DNA from: Pseudomonas gingeri
GTDB taxonomy: Bacteria > Pseudomonadota > Gammaproteobacteria > Pseudomonadales > Pseudomonadaceae
Assembly: GCF_013385425.1 (NCBI RefSeq)
Contig: NZ_JACAQA010000002.1
Location: forward strand, 248,001-312,000
Length of the DNA: 64,000 bases
Direction: 5' to 3'
Shown: positions 8,332 to 18,096 of the stretch, piece after piece
How the letters are laid out: the number at the start of each line of letters is the position of its first letter
How positions within the stretch are numbered: the first letter of the stretch is position 1
Notes under the pieces: generated by a model
Seen by the model: only the letters and a program-made list of their open reading frames with translations
Told to the model about the DNA's origin: nothing
Databases searched by the model: none
Translations under genes and position numbers: made by a program

Positions 8332-9375
8332 ATGTATCTCAAGAACACCTGGTACGTCGCCTGTACGCCTGATGAACTCGACAAGCCCCTGGGCCGTCAG
8401 ATCTGTGGTGAGAAGATGGTTTTTTACCGTGGCCATGAAGGCCAGGTGTCGGCCGTCGAGGACTTCTGCCCCCATCGCGGCGCTCCGCTGTCACTGGGAT
8501 ACGTCGAGAACGGCCAACTGGTGTGCGGTTATCACGGCCTGGTGATGGGTTGCGATGGCAAGACCGTGGAAATGCCGGGGCAGCGGGTCCGGGGATTCCC
8601 CTGCAACAAGACCTTCGCCGTGGTCGAGCGCTACGGATTTGTCTGGGTCTGGCCCGGCGATCAGGAGCAGGCCGACGCCGCGCTGATCCCTCATCTGGAA
8701 TGGGCGATCAGCGACCAGTGGGCCTATGGCGGAGGCCTGTTTCATATCCAGTGCGACTACCGCCTGATGATCGACAACCTGATGGACCTGACCCACGAAA
8801 CCTACGTGCATGCATCCAGCATCGGCCAGAAGGAAATCGATGAGGTCGCGCCGATCACCACGGTCGAGGGCGACGAGGTGATCACCGCCCGCCACATGGA
8901 AAACATCCTGGCACCGCCCTTCTGGCGCATGGCCCTGCGCGGCAACAACCTGGCCGATGATGTGCCGGTTGACCGCTGGCAGATCTGCCGCTTCAGCCCC
9001 CCCAGTCATGTGCTGATCGAAGTCGGCGTGGCCCACGCCGGCAAAGGCGGTTATCACGCCGATCCGCAGTTCAAGGCGTCGAGCATCGTCGTCGACTTCA
9101 TCACCCCGCAAACCGAGACCTCGATCTGGTACTTCTGGGGGATGGCACGCAACTTCAACCCCCGGGACGAAGCCCTGACCGCGAGCATCCGCGAGGGTCA
9201 GGGCAAGATTTTCAGCGAAGATCTGGAGATGCTCGAACGCCAGCAACAGAACCTGCTCGACCATCCCCTGCGTAACCTGCTCAAGCTCAATATCGACGCC
9301 GGCGGCGTGCAGTCGCGCCGAGTCCTGGAGCGTCTGATCGCCCGGGAACGAGCCCCACAGGAGTCACTGACATGA
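8332..9375 (+). CDS. vanA: Vanillate O-demethylase, oxygenase (Rieske) subunit
   Basis: VanA removes the methyl group of vanillate as formaldehyde, giving protocatechuate, using electrons from VanB. The start [16 protein letters not shown] has a GGGAG site; an in-frame ATG at 8293 lies inside the operator and would add 13 unlikely residues. The 347-residue protein shows the Rieske ligands C46-x-H48 and C65-x2-H68. DLTHETYVH carries the mononuclear iron site. The sequence follows known pseudomonad VanA along its whole length. The stop overlaps the vanB start by 4 bp, so the two are translationally coupled. Confidence 0.96.
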   Translation: MYLKNTWYVACTPDELDKPLGRQICGEKMVFYRGHEGQVSAVEDFCPHRGAPLSLGYVENGQLVCGYHGLVMGCDGKTVEMPGQRVRGFPCNKTFAVVERYGFVWVWPGDQEQADAALIPHLEWAISDQWAYGGGLFHIQCDYRLMIDNLMDLTHETYVHASSIGQKEIDEVAPITTVEGDEVITARHMENILAPPFWRMALRGNNLADDVPVDRWQICRFSPPSHVLIEVGVAHAGKGGYHADPQFKASSIVVDFITPQTETSIWYFWGMARNFNPRDEALTASIREGQGKIFSEDLEMLERQQQNLLDHPLRNLLKLNIDAGGVQSRRVLERLIARERAPQESLT

Positions 9376-10322
9376 TCGAAGTGCGAGTGGTTTCGCGCCA
9401 CGACGAAGCCCAGGACATCTGCAGCTACGAGTTGGCCAGTGTCGACGACCAACCACTGCCGGCCTTCAGCGCCGGCGCCCATATCGATGTGCATCTGCCT
9501 GGCGGCCTGATCCGACAATACTCCCTGTGCAACCACCCCGAAGAGCGCCATCGTTACCTGATCGGCGTACTCAAGGACCCGGGTTCCCGAGGCGGTTCAC
9601 GGGCCATGCACGAGCAGATCCGGCCTGGTACGCGCCTGTCGATCAGCGCGCCGCGCAATCTGTTTCCACTGGTCCATGAGGCCAGGCGCAGCCTGCTGTT
9701 CGCCGGTGGAATCGGCATTACCCCGCTCCTCTGCATGGCCGAACGCCTGGCACACAGCGGCGCGGATTTCGAACTGCACTACTGCGCCCGTGCGCGGGAC
9801 CGCGCGGCCTTTATCGAACGGTTGCAACACTCGCCGTTTGCCCACCGGGTGTTCCTGCATTTCGATCAGGAACCCGAGACGGCGCTGGACGCCGCCAAGG
9901 TCCTGGCCGCGCCCGAAGACGACGTTCATGTGTATGTGTGTGGCCCCGGTGGCTTTATGCAGCACGTGTTGGATACGGCCAAGGCCTCGGGCTGGCAGGA
10001 GCCCTGCCTGCATCGCGAGTACTTCGCCGCAGCGCCCATCGACACTGGCGCCGACGGCAGCTTCTCGATCAGGATCGCCAGCAGCGGCCAAACCTTCGAG
10101 GTGCCTGCCGACAAGAGCGTGGTGCAGGTGCTGCAAGACAACGGTATCGAGATCGCCATTTCATGCGAACAAGGTATTTGTGGCACCTGCCTGACTCGGG
10201 TTCTGGAGGGCGTGCCGGAACATCGCGACCTGTTCCTCACCGAAGATGAACAAGCCGCCAACGACCAGTTCACCCCTTGCTGCTCGCGTTCGAAAACGCC
10301 ACTGCTGGTGCTCGATCTCTAG
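9372..10322 (+). CDS. vanB: Vanillate O-demethylase, reductase subunit
   Basis: The 316-residue product is a class IA phthalate-dioxygenase-type reductase that passes electrons from NADH through FMN and a plant-type [2Fe-2S] cluster to VanA. An FMN-binding RQYSLCNHP segment comes early, a [13 protein letters not shown] nucleotide-binding segment in the middle, and a C-terminal ferredoxin domain has Cys265, Cys270 and Cys273 in CEQGICGTC plus a late cysteine in TPCCS. It overlaps vanA by ATGA. It converges with the phosphodiesterase gene with only 3 bp between stops and no visible terminator. Confidence 0.95.
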   Translation: MIEVRVVSRHDEAQDICSYELASVDDQPLPAFSAGAHIDVHLPGGLIRQYSLCNHPEERHRYLIGVLKDPGSRGGSRAMHEQIRPGTRLSISAPRNLFPLVHEARRSLLFAGGIGITPLLCMAERLAHSGADFELHYCARARDRAAFIERLQHSPFAHRVFLHFDQEPETALDAAKVLAAPEDDVHVYVCGPGGFMQHVLDTAKASGWQEPCLHREYFAAAPIDTGADGSFSIRIASSGQTFEVPADKSVVQVLQDNGIEIAISCEQGICGTCLTRVLEGVPEHRDLFLTEDEQAANDQFTPCCSRSKTPLLVLDL

Positions 10323-10325
10323 TTA

Positions 10326-11156
10326 TCAGTCAATCAATCCATTTGCGTCATAAAACGGATACGGCCCGGGATACTCACCAAACACGCCGTTATGGGTCAC
10401 CAACGCCTGCTCATGCCAGTGATGCAACAGATACCCCGGCGGTTCCAGGTTGAAATGCGCCGGGGCGGTGGGCTGCAGATCCAGCACGATTTGATGTGAG
10501 GTACCGGGGCACACACAAATCAGGCTGCCGCCGAAACGCCGCTGCATCGGCCGATGCAGGTGTCCGCACAACAACCGCTCGACCTGCGGGTGACGGGCAA
10601 TGAGCCCCTCCAGGGCCATCGCGTTGATGAACGGCTCGCGGTCCATATGGCCAATGCCACTGATAAACGGCGGATGATGCAGAACCAATAGCGTCGGCGC
10701 CTCGGGGCGACGGGCCAGTTGTTCATCGAGCCAATGCAACTGACGGTCCTGCAACTGGCCGCCATGGGCGCCGGGTATGCTCGTGTCCAGACCGATAAGG
10801 CGTAGCGGATGCTCCTCGACCACCCAATCCAGTGGTTCACCGGCCACTCTCGGCCAGTAGGTGTGATCGGCGAATGCCGCCAACAAATGCTCCCGATTGT
10901 CGTGGTTACCGGGCACCAGGTAGAAAGGCATGTGCAGGCGCGCGAGCTCAGGGTGCAGCACGGCATATTCGTCGGGGCGACCGAAGTCCACCAGGTCGCC
11001 ACTGATTACCACAATATCCGGGCGCGGCCGGCTGGCGTTCAGATGATCGACAGCACGACGCAATGCACCGAGGGTATCGACGACGCCATAGGTCAGTTTC
11101 TGACCGGCTTTAAGATGCAGATCGCTGATCTGCGCAACGAGAAATGGACGGTTCAA
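10326..11156 (-). CDS. Class III cyclic-nucleotide / glycerophosphodiester-type metallophosphodiesterase (GpdQ/CpdA-like)
   Basis: The 276-residue product carries all calcineurin-like metal motifs: D12-L-H14, GDLVD, PGNHD, LHHPP and GHLH. Length and motif spacing fit GpdQ of Enterobacter and CpdA cAMP phosphodiesterases; the missing signal peptide puts it in the cytoplasm. It is the last gene of an operon with a LacI regulator and an ABC importer, 15 bp after the ATPase gene. This context favours hydrolysis of an imported phosphodiester such as a glycerophosphodiester over cAMP turnover. The substrate is an inference. Confidence 0.82.
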   Translation of the reverse strand: MNRPFLVAQISDLHLKAGQKLTYGVVDTLGALRRAVDHLNASRPRPDIVVISGDLVDFGRPDEYAVLHPELARLHMPFYLVPGNHDNREHLLAAFADHTYWPRVAGEPLDWVVEEHPLRLIGLDTSIPGAHGGQLQDRQLHWLDEQLARRPEAPTLLVLHHPPFISGIGHMDREPFINAMALEGLIARHPQVERLLCGHLHRPMQRRFGGSLICVCPGTSHQIVLDLQPTAPAHFNLEPPGYLLHHWHEQALVTHNGVFGEYPGPYPFYDANGLID

Positions 11157-11171
11157 AAGACTGATCTCTGA

Positions 11172-12203
11172 TCACTGATGCAGGGTGAACAACACTTGTG
11201 GTTCGATGGCCAAGGCAAGCATGGCGCCGGCCCCGTAAATCACGCCATCGGTGCTGTCCACCAACAACGGCTGGGGGGCGCCGACATCCACCAGCAGACG
11301 GCTTTGCGCCCCCTGGAAAAACTGGCCGACAAGACGTCCACGTAGATGCCCCTGGCAGTCCATCACCCGCAGATGTTCGGGGCGGCAATACACGGTGGCG
11401 GGCAGACGGGTGCCGCTCCATGGCAATTCACCGCCACTGACTTTCAAGCCATCGGTCGTGCGCTCGATCACCGAAAAAGCATTGAGGTTGCCCACGAAGC
11501 TGGCGACGAAAGCATTGGCTGGCTGCTGGTAGATTTCCCGCGGACTGGCCAATTGCGCGACGCGGCCCTGCTCCATCACCAAAATGCGATTCCCCAACGC
11601 CATGGCTTCGCCCTGGTCGTGGGTGACGAACACGGCGGTGATTCCCAGGCTGCGCAACAGCTGATCCAACTCGCTGCGCAAGCGCTCACGCAACTGCGCA
11701 TCCAGCGCCGCCAAGGGTTCGTCGAGCAGCAACACCCGAGGTCGCGGTGCCAGGGCACGGGCCAGAGCGACCCGCTGGCGCTGACCGCCGGACAGCTCGT
11801 GAATACTGCGTTTCCCATGCTCATCCAGGCCGACCAGCTCCAGCAGTTCCGCGCAACGCTTGTTGCGTTCGGCGGGCGACATGCCGCGAATTTTCAGGCC
11901 GTAGCTGATGTTGCCGGCCACATCCAAATTCGGAAACAAGGCGTAGTTCTGGAACACCATGCCCACGTTACGGCGTTCGATGGGCAGGTGCGTGACATCA
12001 TCGTCGCCCAAAAAAATCCGCCCTGCATCTGGACGCTCCAGACCGGCGATCAGGCGCAGGGTAGTGGTTTTACCGCAGCCGGACGGGCCAAGAACCGCCA
12101 GGGTTTCCCCCGCCTCGATGCTCAGGTCCAGGTCATGCACGGCAACGGTGCCATCAGCGAACGCCTTGCGACAACCCTCAAGGCGAATGGTGGTTCCGGT
12201 CAT
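11172..12203 (-). CDS. ABC transporter ATP-binding protein (PotA/FbpC/PhnT-like)
   Basis: The 343-residue ATPase has Walker A GPSGCGKTT at 39-47, the signature LSGGQRQRV, Walker B LLLDEP, and a switch His in VTHDQ. A C-terminal TOBE-like extension of about 110 residues is typical of importers of the iron, polyamine and 2-aminoethylphosphonate group. The start overlaps the stop of the upstream permease gene by 4 bp. It energises import by the two permeases and binding protein encoded just upstream. Confidence 0.9.
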   Translation of the reverse strand: MTGTTIRLEGCRKAFADGTVAVHDLDLSIEAGETLAVLGPSGCGKTTTLRLIAGLERPDAGRIFLGDDDVTHLPIERRNVGMVFQNYALFPNLDVAGNISYGLKIRGMSPAERNKRCAELLELVGLDEHGKRSIHELSGGQRQRVALARALAPRPRVLLLDEPLAALDAQLRERLRSELDQLLRSLGITAVFVTHDQGEAMALGNRILVMEQGRVAQLASPREIYQQPANAFVASFVGNLNAFSVIERTTDGLKVSGGELPWSGTRLPATVYCRPEHLRVMDCQGHLRGRLVGQFFQGAQSRLLVDVGAPQPLLVDSTDGVIYGAGAMLALAIEPQVLFTLHQ

Positions 12204-12994
12204 CGTTTTTCTCCACGGGAAAGACGGCTGCTGATGGCCTGCAGCGCGATAAGCAGCGGCACGATCATCATCAGAAATATAAGGGTGTAGGCGCTGGCGA
12301 CTTCCAGCCGGGCCGAGGCATAACTGTCGGCCAAGCCCACCGGCAATGTCTTGGTCATCGGCGTGTGGAGCATCCAGGTCAGGTTGAACTCACCCAACGA
12401 CAGGGTGACCACCATCAACACCCCGGCGAGAATCCCCGCCCGGCAGTTGGGCAGCACCACACTGAAGAAACGCCGGATCGGCCCCGCGCCCAGACTCGCC
12501 GCCGCCTCTTCGAGGACCGGCAAATGCTGGCGTTGCATCACCGCCATCACCGGACGCACCAGAAACGGCAGGGTGAACAGCACATGGCCGACCAGAATGA
12601 ACAGCCAACTGCCGCGAAACCCGCCAAACTGACCATAGGTGAGCAGCAGTGCCAAAGCGCTGGCCAAACCGGGCATCGCCACGGGCAGCACCATCAGTTC
12701 CTCGAACGCGCGACTGAAGCGATTGTCCATCCGTACCAGCGCATAAGCCGCCGGCACGCCAACCACACAGACACACAGCGCACAAGCCACGGCCAGTTCC
12801 AGGGACAGCCAGACGGTCGGCGAATAAGCCTGCCAGACTTGCACCAGCCAGGCGAACGTGAGGCCGCTGGATATCCCCTGGAAATAATTACGCGTCACCC
12901 CGGCCAGCAGTGACATCAGCACCGGGACCAGCATGAAAGCGCAAACCAGCAAGGTAAACAGCAGTTGCCCGACAAACAGCGTTGAGCGCTTCAC
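12200..12994 (-). CDS. ABC transporter permease, second subunit
   Basis: The chosen GTG start (VKRSTLFVGQLLF) overlaps the upstream permease stop as GTGA; the frame continues open further up but that part lies opposite the other permease. The 264-residue product has about six hydrophobic segments and the inner-membrane-component loop EEAAASLGAGPIRRFF. It is a BinPDT-type permease that pairs with the product of 12991-13857. Confidence 0.88.
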   Translation of the reverse strand: MKRSTLFVGQLLFTLLVCAFMLVPVLMSLLAGVTRNYFQGISSGLTFAWLVQVWQAYSPTVWLSLELAVACALCVCVVGVPAAYALVRMDNRFSRAFEELMVLPVAMPGLASALALLLTYGQFGGFRGSWLFILVGHVLFTLPFLVRPVMAVMQRQHLPVLEEAAASLGAGPIRRFFSVVLPNCRAGILAGVLMVVTLSLGEFNLTWMLHTPMTKTLPVGLADSYASARLEVASAYTLIFLMMIVPLLIALQAISSRLSRGEKR

Positions 12995-13857
12995 AAGACC
13001 GTCCTCGAAGGTTTGACCAACGTGCGGGCCAGCAACAAAACGATCCAGGTCAGCACGCCCAACACCACCGACAGCGCGGCGGCCAGTGCAAAATTGGCGT
13101 AGTTGGTGAACACGTTGTAAATCGCTACCGGCGTTACATTCAGCCGCGTGCCCAGCGTAAACGCCGTGCCGAAGGCGCCCATGGACGTGGCAAAGCAGAT
13201 CGCCCCGCATGAGACCAGCGCCGGCGCCAGGCCGGGCACGATGACATCACAGACCACTCGCCAATGACCCGCGCCCAGTGAATGGGCGGCTTCTTCCAGG
13301 CTGCGATCCAGGCTCTCACACGCCGCCATCACCGTAAGGATCACCCGCGGAATCGAGAAGTACAGGTAGCCGACGAACAGCCCTGTCAGCGAATAGGCAA
13401 AAATCCAGCGCTCACCCGCCAGCTCAAGACCAAGGCTGGCGAACAGCCCTTGGCGGCCAGCCAGCAGGATGACCAGAAAGCCGACCACCACGCCGGGAAA
13501 CGCCAATGGAAAGGTCAACAAGGCGACCAGCGCCGAACGGCCGAAGAAGCGCTGGCGCGAGAGAAACACCCCGCTGACGCCGCCCACCAGCAGCGCCGCG
13601 AGGGTCACCACCAGGGCCAGCATGCAGGTCTGCGCCAGACTGCCCAGGTATTGTGCACTGCTCAGCACCTGCCAATAGCCGCTGTCACTGCCATCGCGAC
13701 TTTGCCCACCCAGCATAATCAGATGCGCCAGTGGCAGTAACCAGAACGCGAACAGCACGGCGGCCGCCGGCGCCAGCGCCCAGGCAGCGGTCGGCCGCAA
13801 GCGTGGCACCAAGGTCCAGGCCGAGCGGCCTTCCCGGGCTTTGACTTGCGAAGCCAT
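12991..13857 (-). CDS. ABC transporter permease, first subunit
   Basis: About 288 residues begin at ATG 13857; a GTG one codon earlier is equally possible. Six or so membrane segments are evident, with the EAA loop EEAAHSLGAGHWRVV. The N-terminal 30 residues are basic and cytoplasmic. It lies 3 bp after the solute-binding protein stop and overlaps the next permease, so the transporter genes form a single transcript. Confidence 0.88.
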   Translation of the reverse strand: MASQVKAREGRSAWTLVPRLRPTAAWALAPAAAVLFAFWLLPLAHLIMLGGQSRDGSDSGYWQVLSSAQYLGSLAQTCMLALVVTLAALLVGGVSGVFLSRQRFFGRSALVALLTFPLAFPGVVVGFLVILLAGRQGLFASLGLELAGERWIFAYSLTGLFVGYLYFSIPRVILTVMAACESLDRSLEEAAHSLGAGHWRVVCDVIVPGLAPALVSCGAICFATSMGAFGTAFTLGTRLNVTPVAIYNVFTNYANFALAAALSVVLGVLTWIVLLLARTLVKPSRTVL

Positions 13858-13860
13858 CAC

Positions 13861-14865
13861 TTACTTGACCTCACTCAGATAACGTGCGGAAAAGACTTCC
13901 TGCACCGCCGCCATATGTTCGTAATCGACCACGCCAGCCCGGGCATAATCGCTGTCCGGCAGGAACTGTGCGGCGACATCCGCAGGCATCTTTATCGCTC
14001 GCACGGGCCGCAGGTAGGCCTTGGCCCACAACGCCTGGCCTTGATCGGACAGGACGAAATCCAAGACCTTCTCGGCATTGGCCCGATGCGGGGCATTGCC
14101 GACCATGCTCATGACGTAAGGCACACTGATGCTGCCTTCCTTGGGAATCACAAACGCAACGTTGGCATTGTCCTTGTAGCGCGCTCGATAAGCGTTGAAG
14201 TCGTAATCGACCAGAATCGGCAACTCACCGGACAACACCCGGGCGTAGGCCGTCTGCTTGGGCACGATGGGTGCGTTTTTCGCCAGTTTCTGGAAGTAAT
14301 CGATGGCTGGAGCGAAGTTATCCAGGTTGCCGCCCATGGCTTGGTTGATGGCCACCGCCGTCACGTAACCGACGAACGCACTGGATGGATCGAGGTAGCC
14401 CACCATGCCTTTGTATTCCGGTTTGAGCAGGTCGTTCCAGCTTTGTGGCACGGGCAGGCCACCCAGCGCATCGACATTGACCATGATGCCCAACGTGCCG
14501 GAATGAATCGCAAACCAGTGACCTTCCGGGTCTTTCAGGCCGGAGGGAATCTCCTCCCAGCCCTTGGGTTTATACATGCCAACCACCCCGGCCTTTTGCG
14601 CCTGCAAGCCGAAGGTGACGCCGTAATACACCACGTCAGCCACCGGGGCGGCCTGTTCGGCGACCAATTGCGCCAGTGACTGACCGGAGTTTTTGTTGTC
14701 TTGCGGAACCTGCACGCCAGTCGTATCGGCAATCGCCTTCAGTTGGGTGCCCCAGTCCGCCCACTCCGGCGGGCAGTTGTAGCAGATGGCCGTTTGCGCG
14801 GCTTGCGCCAGGTTGACGACGCCGCACAGCAGCAAAGCGGCCAGGGTTTTACTGATGCGGATCAT
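13861..14865 (-). CDS. ABC transporter periplasmic binding protein (family 1, Fe3+/2-aminoethylphosphonate-like)
   Basis: Begun at ATG 14865 behind a GAGGAG site, the product is 334 residues with a signal peptide ending at AQA. The fold is a type II periplasmic binding protein; VVYYGVTFGLQAQKAGV and GTLGIMVNVDAL resemble the iron and phosphonate binding group. An unusual CYNCPP near the mature N-terminus could form a disulfide. The 5' end overlaps the LacI gene by 17 bp. The ligand is probably a phosphate ester given the phosphodiesterase at the operon end. Confidence 0.85.
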   Translation of the reverse strand: MIRISKTLAALLLCGVVNLAQAAQTAICYNCPPEWADWGTQLKAIADTTGVQVPQDNKNSGQSLAQLVAEQAAPVADVVYYGVTFGLQAQKAGVVGMYKPKGWEEIPSGLKDPEGHWFAIHSGTLGIMVNVDALGGLPVPQSWNDLLKPEYKGMVGYLDPSSAFVGYVTAVAINQAMGGNLDNFAPAIDYFQKLAKNAPIVPKQTAYARVLSGELPILVDYDFNAYRARYKDNANVAFVIPKEGSISVPYVMSMVGNAPHRANAEKVLDFVLSDQGQALWAKAYLRPVRAIKMPADVAAQFLPDSDYARAGVVDYEHMAAVQEVFSARYLSEVK

Positions 14866-15868
14866 CAAATGTCTCCTCGTAGGGCTGAGTACTTTCGCCT
14901 GGCCGGATATGACAAGGCAGGCAATGGGAAGCCGGTGCGGCGCCGGCGATCTGCGCCAGCAACTGATCGATCACGGTATAAGCCAGCGTCGCGATGGGTT
15001 GAACGACACTGCACAATGTCGGGTGTATCTGGGTGCCCAGGGCGATGCCGTCAAAGCCGATGACCGAGAGCTGCCGAGGTACGTTCCAGCCGTTACGTCG
15101 CAGTTGCGCAATCAGGCTGATTGCCAGCAAATCGTTGGAACAGACCAGCGCACTGAGCGCTTGCGGGCCATGTAGAAACGGCTCGATAGCGGCAAAGTCA
15201 GCCTGGGTATGGGCGGGCATTTCGATCACTGGCAAGCGGTCGAGACCGGCCTCACGCATCGCATCGCAATAACCGGCGTAACGCAGGCGAGCGCGGTCGG
15301 ACTGCAAGGCGGGCCCCGCGACCATGCCGATCCGCCAATGCCCCGCTTCCAGCAGATAACGGGTCGCCAGCGCCATGCCCGCGCGGTTATCCACGGACAC
15401 GCTGCTGTGGTCAGGATTGCCGGGTTGGTGGTAGGCCAGTACAAAGGGCGTGTCTTCCCTGGCAAGGCTTTGCAGTACCCGGCTCCGATCGGCATCCGTG
15501 ACCGTCAGGACCAGACCATCGACGCGCTGACGCAACAATTCCTCGACCACCGCGCTTTCACGTTCGCTGCTGTAGTCGGTGGTTGCCAGCAACAGGTTGT
15601 AACCGCGTAAGCGCGCAGCGCGCTCCATCGCCTGGAATTGCTCGGCGAACACCGGGTTGAGCAGATTGGGAACCACAACGCCAATCAGTTTGGTGGTTTG
15701 CAGACGGAGTTGGCGGCCGAGACGATTGGGCCGAAAACCCAGTTCACGCGCTGCGGCGAATACTTGTTCTCGAGTCGCGGGACGCACCACTTCAGGGGAG
15801 GCAAAGGCTCGCGCCGCGGTCGCCCGCGAAACCCCGGCCAGTTGTGCAACCTCTTTCAAATCAGTCAT
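14849..15868 (-). CDS. LacI family transcriptional regulator
   Basis: The start MTDLKEVAQLAGVSRATAAR gives 339 residues with the LacI helix-turn-helix at the very N-terminus, so longer upstream reading is not needed. The hinge and a periplasmic-binding-protein-like effector domain follow, with IGVVVPNLLNPVF and VICSNDLLA-type signatures (here ALVCSNDLLA). It is the first gene of the ABC/phosphodiesterase operon and overlaps the next gene, so it likely controls its own operon. A 12-bp palindrome lies 13 bp before its start. Confidence 0.88.
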   Translation of the reverse strand: MTDLKEVAQLAGVSRATAARAFASPEVVRPATREQVFAAARELGFRPNRLGRQLRLQTTKLIGVVVPNLLNPVFAEQFQAMERAARLRGYNLLLATTDYSSERESAVVEELLRQRVDGLVLTVTDADRSRVLQSLAREDTPFVLAYHQPGNPDHSSVSVDNRAGMALATRYLLEAGHWRIGMVAGPALQSDRARLRYAGYCDAMREAGLDRLPVIEMPAHTQADFAAIEPFLHGPQALSALVCSNDLLAISLIAQLRRNGWNVPRQLSVIGFDGIALGTQIHPTLCSVVQPIATLAYTVIDQLLAQIAGAAPASHCLPCHIRPGESTQPYEETFDDPHQ

Positions 15869-15880
15869 TTTTGCTCGCTC

Positions 15881-15892
15881 GAGATCGATCTC
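15881..15892. promoter_or_regulatory. Candidate LacI-family operator
   Basis: GAGATCGATCTC is a perfect 12-bp palindrome 13 bp before the LacI-type gene and the operon it heads. The position suits autorepression. LacI operators are usually longer with a central CG; this one has a central CG at the middle of GATCGATC, which fits. Confidence 0.4.
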
Positions 15893-16032
15893 ATTGAGAG
15901 CGACATTACTCAAGGGACATGGCGTTTTCGCGATCAAAAAATGACAATTGGATGTCAGGCTCCCCTCGCCCACCTCGACTCCGTCCGAGGTCAGTGCTCA
16001 GGTGTCCATCAGTGCAGCCGGCAAGGCTGGAA

Positions 16033-16743
16033 TCAGGAGCGGAGAATAACCTTCATCCGCTCTTCGGCCACCGCCGAGCCGAAGATCTCGGCATAGCGCA
16101 ACGTGGCGTTGGCGTGCTCGCGCATGATGGCTTCGGCACGCGCGCCCTGGCGGTTGACCAGCGCATCGAACACCGAATGGTGCTGCATGTGCGCATAGTT
16201 GAAACGCCGGTACTCGCGAACCATGTCGTCACGGTCAACCGCCAGGGCGGTCACCGAGGCGAAAGGCAAATGGTCGTTGCGCGCCAGGGCGTCGGCGATG
16301 GCCGGGTTGTGGCTGCCTTCGACGATCACCTGGTGAAAACGCATGTTGAGATCGTGATAGAGCTCAAGGTCCTCGATGGTCACGAACCCTTTGTCGAACA
16401 GTTGATCACCTTGCGACAGGCACTGTTCAAGGCTCGCCCGGGCCTCGTCCGAAAGCCCCCGCTCGGCGGTCTGGCGCGCCGCCAGGCCTTCGAGCACGCC
16501 CCGCACTTCGACCGCACCGGCAATATCATCGGGATTGACGGAGCGCACCTGAAACCCGCGCCCGCCAAAACGCACCAACAGGCCTTCCTGCTCCAGCGTG
16601 CGGAACGCCATGCGCACCGGCATCCGCGAGACACCGAAAAGCTCCGCCGTGGGGTTTTCCATCAGCCGTTCGCCAGCCGCCAATTCGCCGGAGGCGATCA
16701 TCTTGCGCAGCGCGACCAGCACCGTTTGACCGGGCTTACTCAT
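16033..16743 (-). CDS. vanR: GntR-family (FadR subgroup, FCD domain) repressor, probable VanR
   Basis: MSKPGQTVLVALRKMI begins a 236-residue protein with an N-terminal winged helix (GERLMENPTAELFGVSRMPV) and a C-terminal FCD effector domain with conserved histidines (MRFHQVI, YAHMQHH). VanR of vanillate catabolism belongs to this subgroup. Two operators matching the VanR consensus lie at vanA, 7.7 kb away, and no other FCD regulator is present in the window. The gene follows aat in the same direction with a 111-bp gap. Identity as VanR is inferred from family plus operator. Confidence 0.75.
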   Translation of the reverse strand: MSKPGQTVLVALRKMIASGELAAGERLMENPTAELFGVSRMPVRMAFRTLEQEGLLVRFGGRGFQVRSVNPDDIAGAVEVRGVLEGLAARQTAERGLSDEARASLEQCLSQGDQLFDKGFVTIEDLELYHDLNMRFHQVIVEGSHNPAIADALARNDHLPFASVTALAVDRDDMVREYRRFNYAHMQHHSVFDALVNRQGARAEAIMREHANATLRYAEIFGSAVAEERMKVILRS

Positions 16744-16854
16744 CCAGGCAACTTCCAGAAAGGTGGGTTGCCATAGTAACGCAAGGTCTGGGCTGACTGC
16801 AGGGCGCTGTTTACGGATCGGGCTGCATACCGGCAAAGGCAGCGATGCCTTGCT

Positions 16855-18096
16855 TCAGCCTTGATACTCGGGATTTTCGATCAGCAAAGCCATGCCCTGC
16901 CCGCCGCCGACACACGCCGCCGCGATGCCATAACGCAGATTGCCCTCGCGCAACTGCCTGGCCAGGCTCAGCACCAGGCGCAAACCACTGGCGGCCAAGG
17001 GGTGGCCCAAGGCGATCGAGCCACCCCGTCGGTTGAGTCGGTCGCCATCCAGCCCCAGCACCTGGGCCACGGCCAGTACCTGGGCCGCCTGCGCCTCGTT
17101 GATTTCCAGCAAGTCGATATCGGCCAGGGCCAGCCCGCTGCGCTGCAGCAGCAACTGGATCGCCGGCGCTGGCCCTATGCCCATGAATTCCGGCGCCACA
17201 CCTACCACGGTACTGGCCAGCAAATGGGCCAGCACCGGACGAAAAGCCCAAGACGCTCGCCCCACCAGCGCCGCCGCCGCGCCATCGACCAGCGCGCAAC
17301 TGTTGCCGGCCGTTTGCACACCGCCGTCATGCACCGAGCGCAAGCGGCTCAAGGCCGTCAGATCGGTAGGCCGCGGATGACTGTCCCGCGTCACCCGCTC
17401 CACGCCCCGCGGCAACTGGATACTCCGTGCCTGATAGCCAGCCAGCTCAAAGCGTTCATTGCCCAGCGCCACCAGCTCCGGTGTAAACCAGCCGTCCGTC
17501 TGAGCCTGCAGCGCCAGTTGATGACTATCCAGCGCATAACGATCCACCACCTCACGACTCAGGCCATAGCGCTGGGCCAGGTTATCGGCGGTGGCAATCA
17601 TATCCAGACCCGGCGCCGGGTCGTAGAGCGCTTCCCAGAGAAAGTCCTTGAACTCCACGGCGGCACCGAGGCGGAAACCGCCGCGGTGGACATAGGCGGC
17701 AATCGGATTGCGCGACATGGATTCAGCCGCCACGCACAGGGCCAACTGCACACCGTCGTCCAACTGCCTGGCGGCCTGGTGCAAGAGCTCGAAGCCGGTG
17801 GCGCAGATGCGCTGCACCGCCAGCGCCGGGATCCCTTGCGGCACGCCACTGTAAAGGCCGATATGGCGGGGCAGCAGGTAGGCATCGAAACTGGCCTGGG
17901 CCATGGAACCGGCGAGTACGCTGTCCACCGCTGTCGGATCGATAGCGGCGCGGGCCAGCACCTCGCGCCCGACCTTGATCCCCAGGTCGATCGGCGAGAC
18001 CTGGGCCAAGGCCCCGCCGAGATCGACCCAGGGCGTGCGCAGCGCTTCGAAAATCGCCACATCGCGAAAACTCGAATACTGCCCCACGCTGTTCAC
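16855..18096 (-). CDS. aat: Beta-ketothiolase / acetyl-CoA acyltransferase of the ferulate cluster
   Basis: The GTG start at 18096 overlaps the fcs stop by 4 bp and yields 413 residues. Thiolase motifs are complete: nucleophile Cys98 in RICATG, GHPLAASG, and CVGGGQG near the C-terminus. Thiolase genes accompany ech-vdh-fcs in several pseudomonads, where they were proposed for a beta-oxidative ferulate route or for thiolysis of related phenylpropanoids. It is the last gene of the four-gene leftward operon. Its actual substrate is not evident from sequence. Confidence 0.85.
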   Translation of the reverse strand: MNSVGQYSSFRDVAIFEALRTPWVDLGGALAQVSPIDLGIKVGREVLARAAIDPTAVDSVLAGSMAQASFDAYLLPRHIGLYSGVPQGIPALAVQRICATGFELLHQAARQLDDGVQLALCVAAESMSRNPIAAYVHRGGFRLGAAVEFKDFLWEALYDPAPGLDMIATADNLAQRYGLSREVVDRYALDSHQLALQAQTDGWFTPELVALGNERFELAGYQARSIQLPRGVERVTRDSHPRPTDLTALSRLRSVHDGGVQTAGNSCALVDGAAAALVGRASWAFRPVLAHLLASTVVGVAPEFMGIGPAPAIQLLLQRSGLALADIDLLEINEAQAAQVLAVAQVLGLDGDRLNRRGGSIALGHPLAASGLRLVLSLARQLREGNLRYGIAAACVGGGQGMALLIENPEYQG

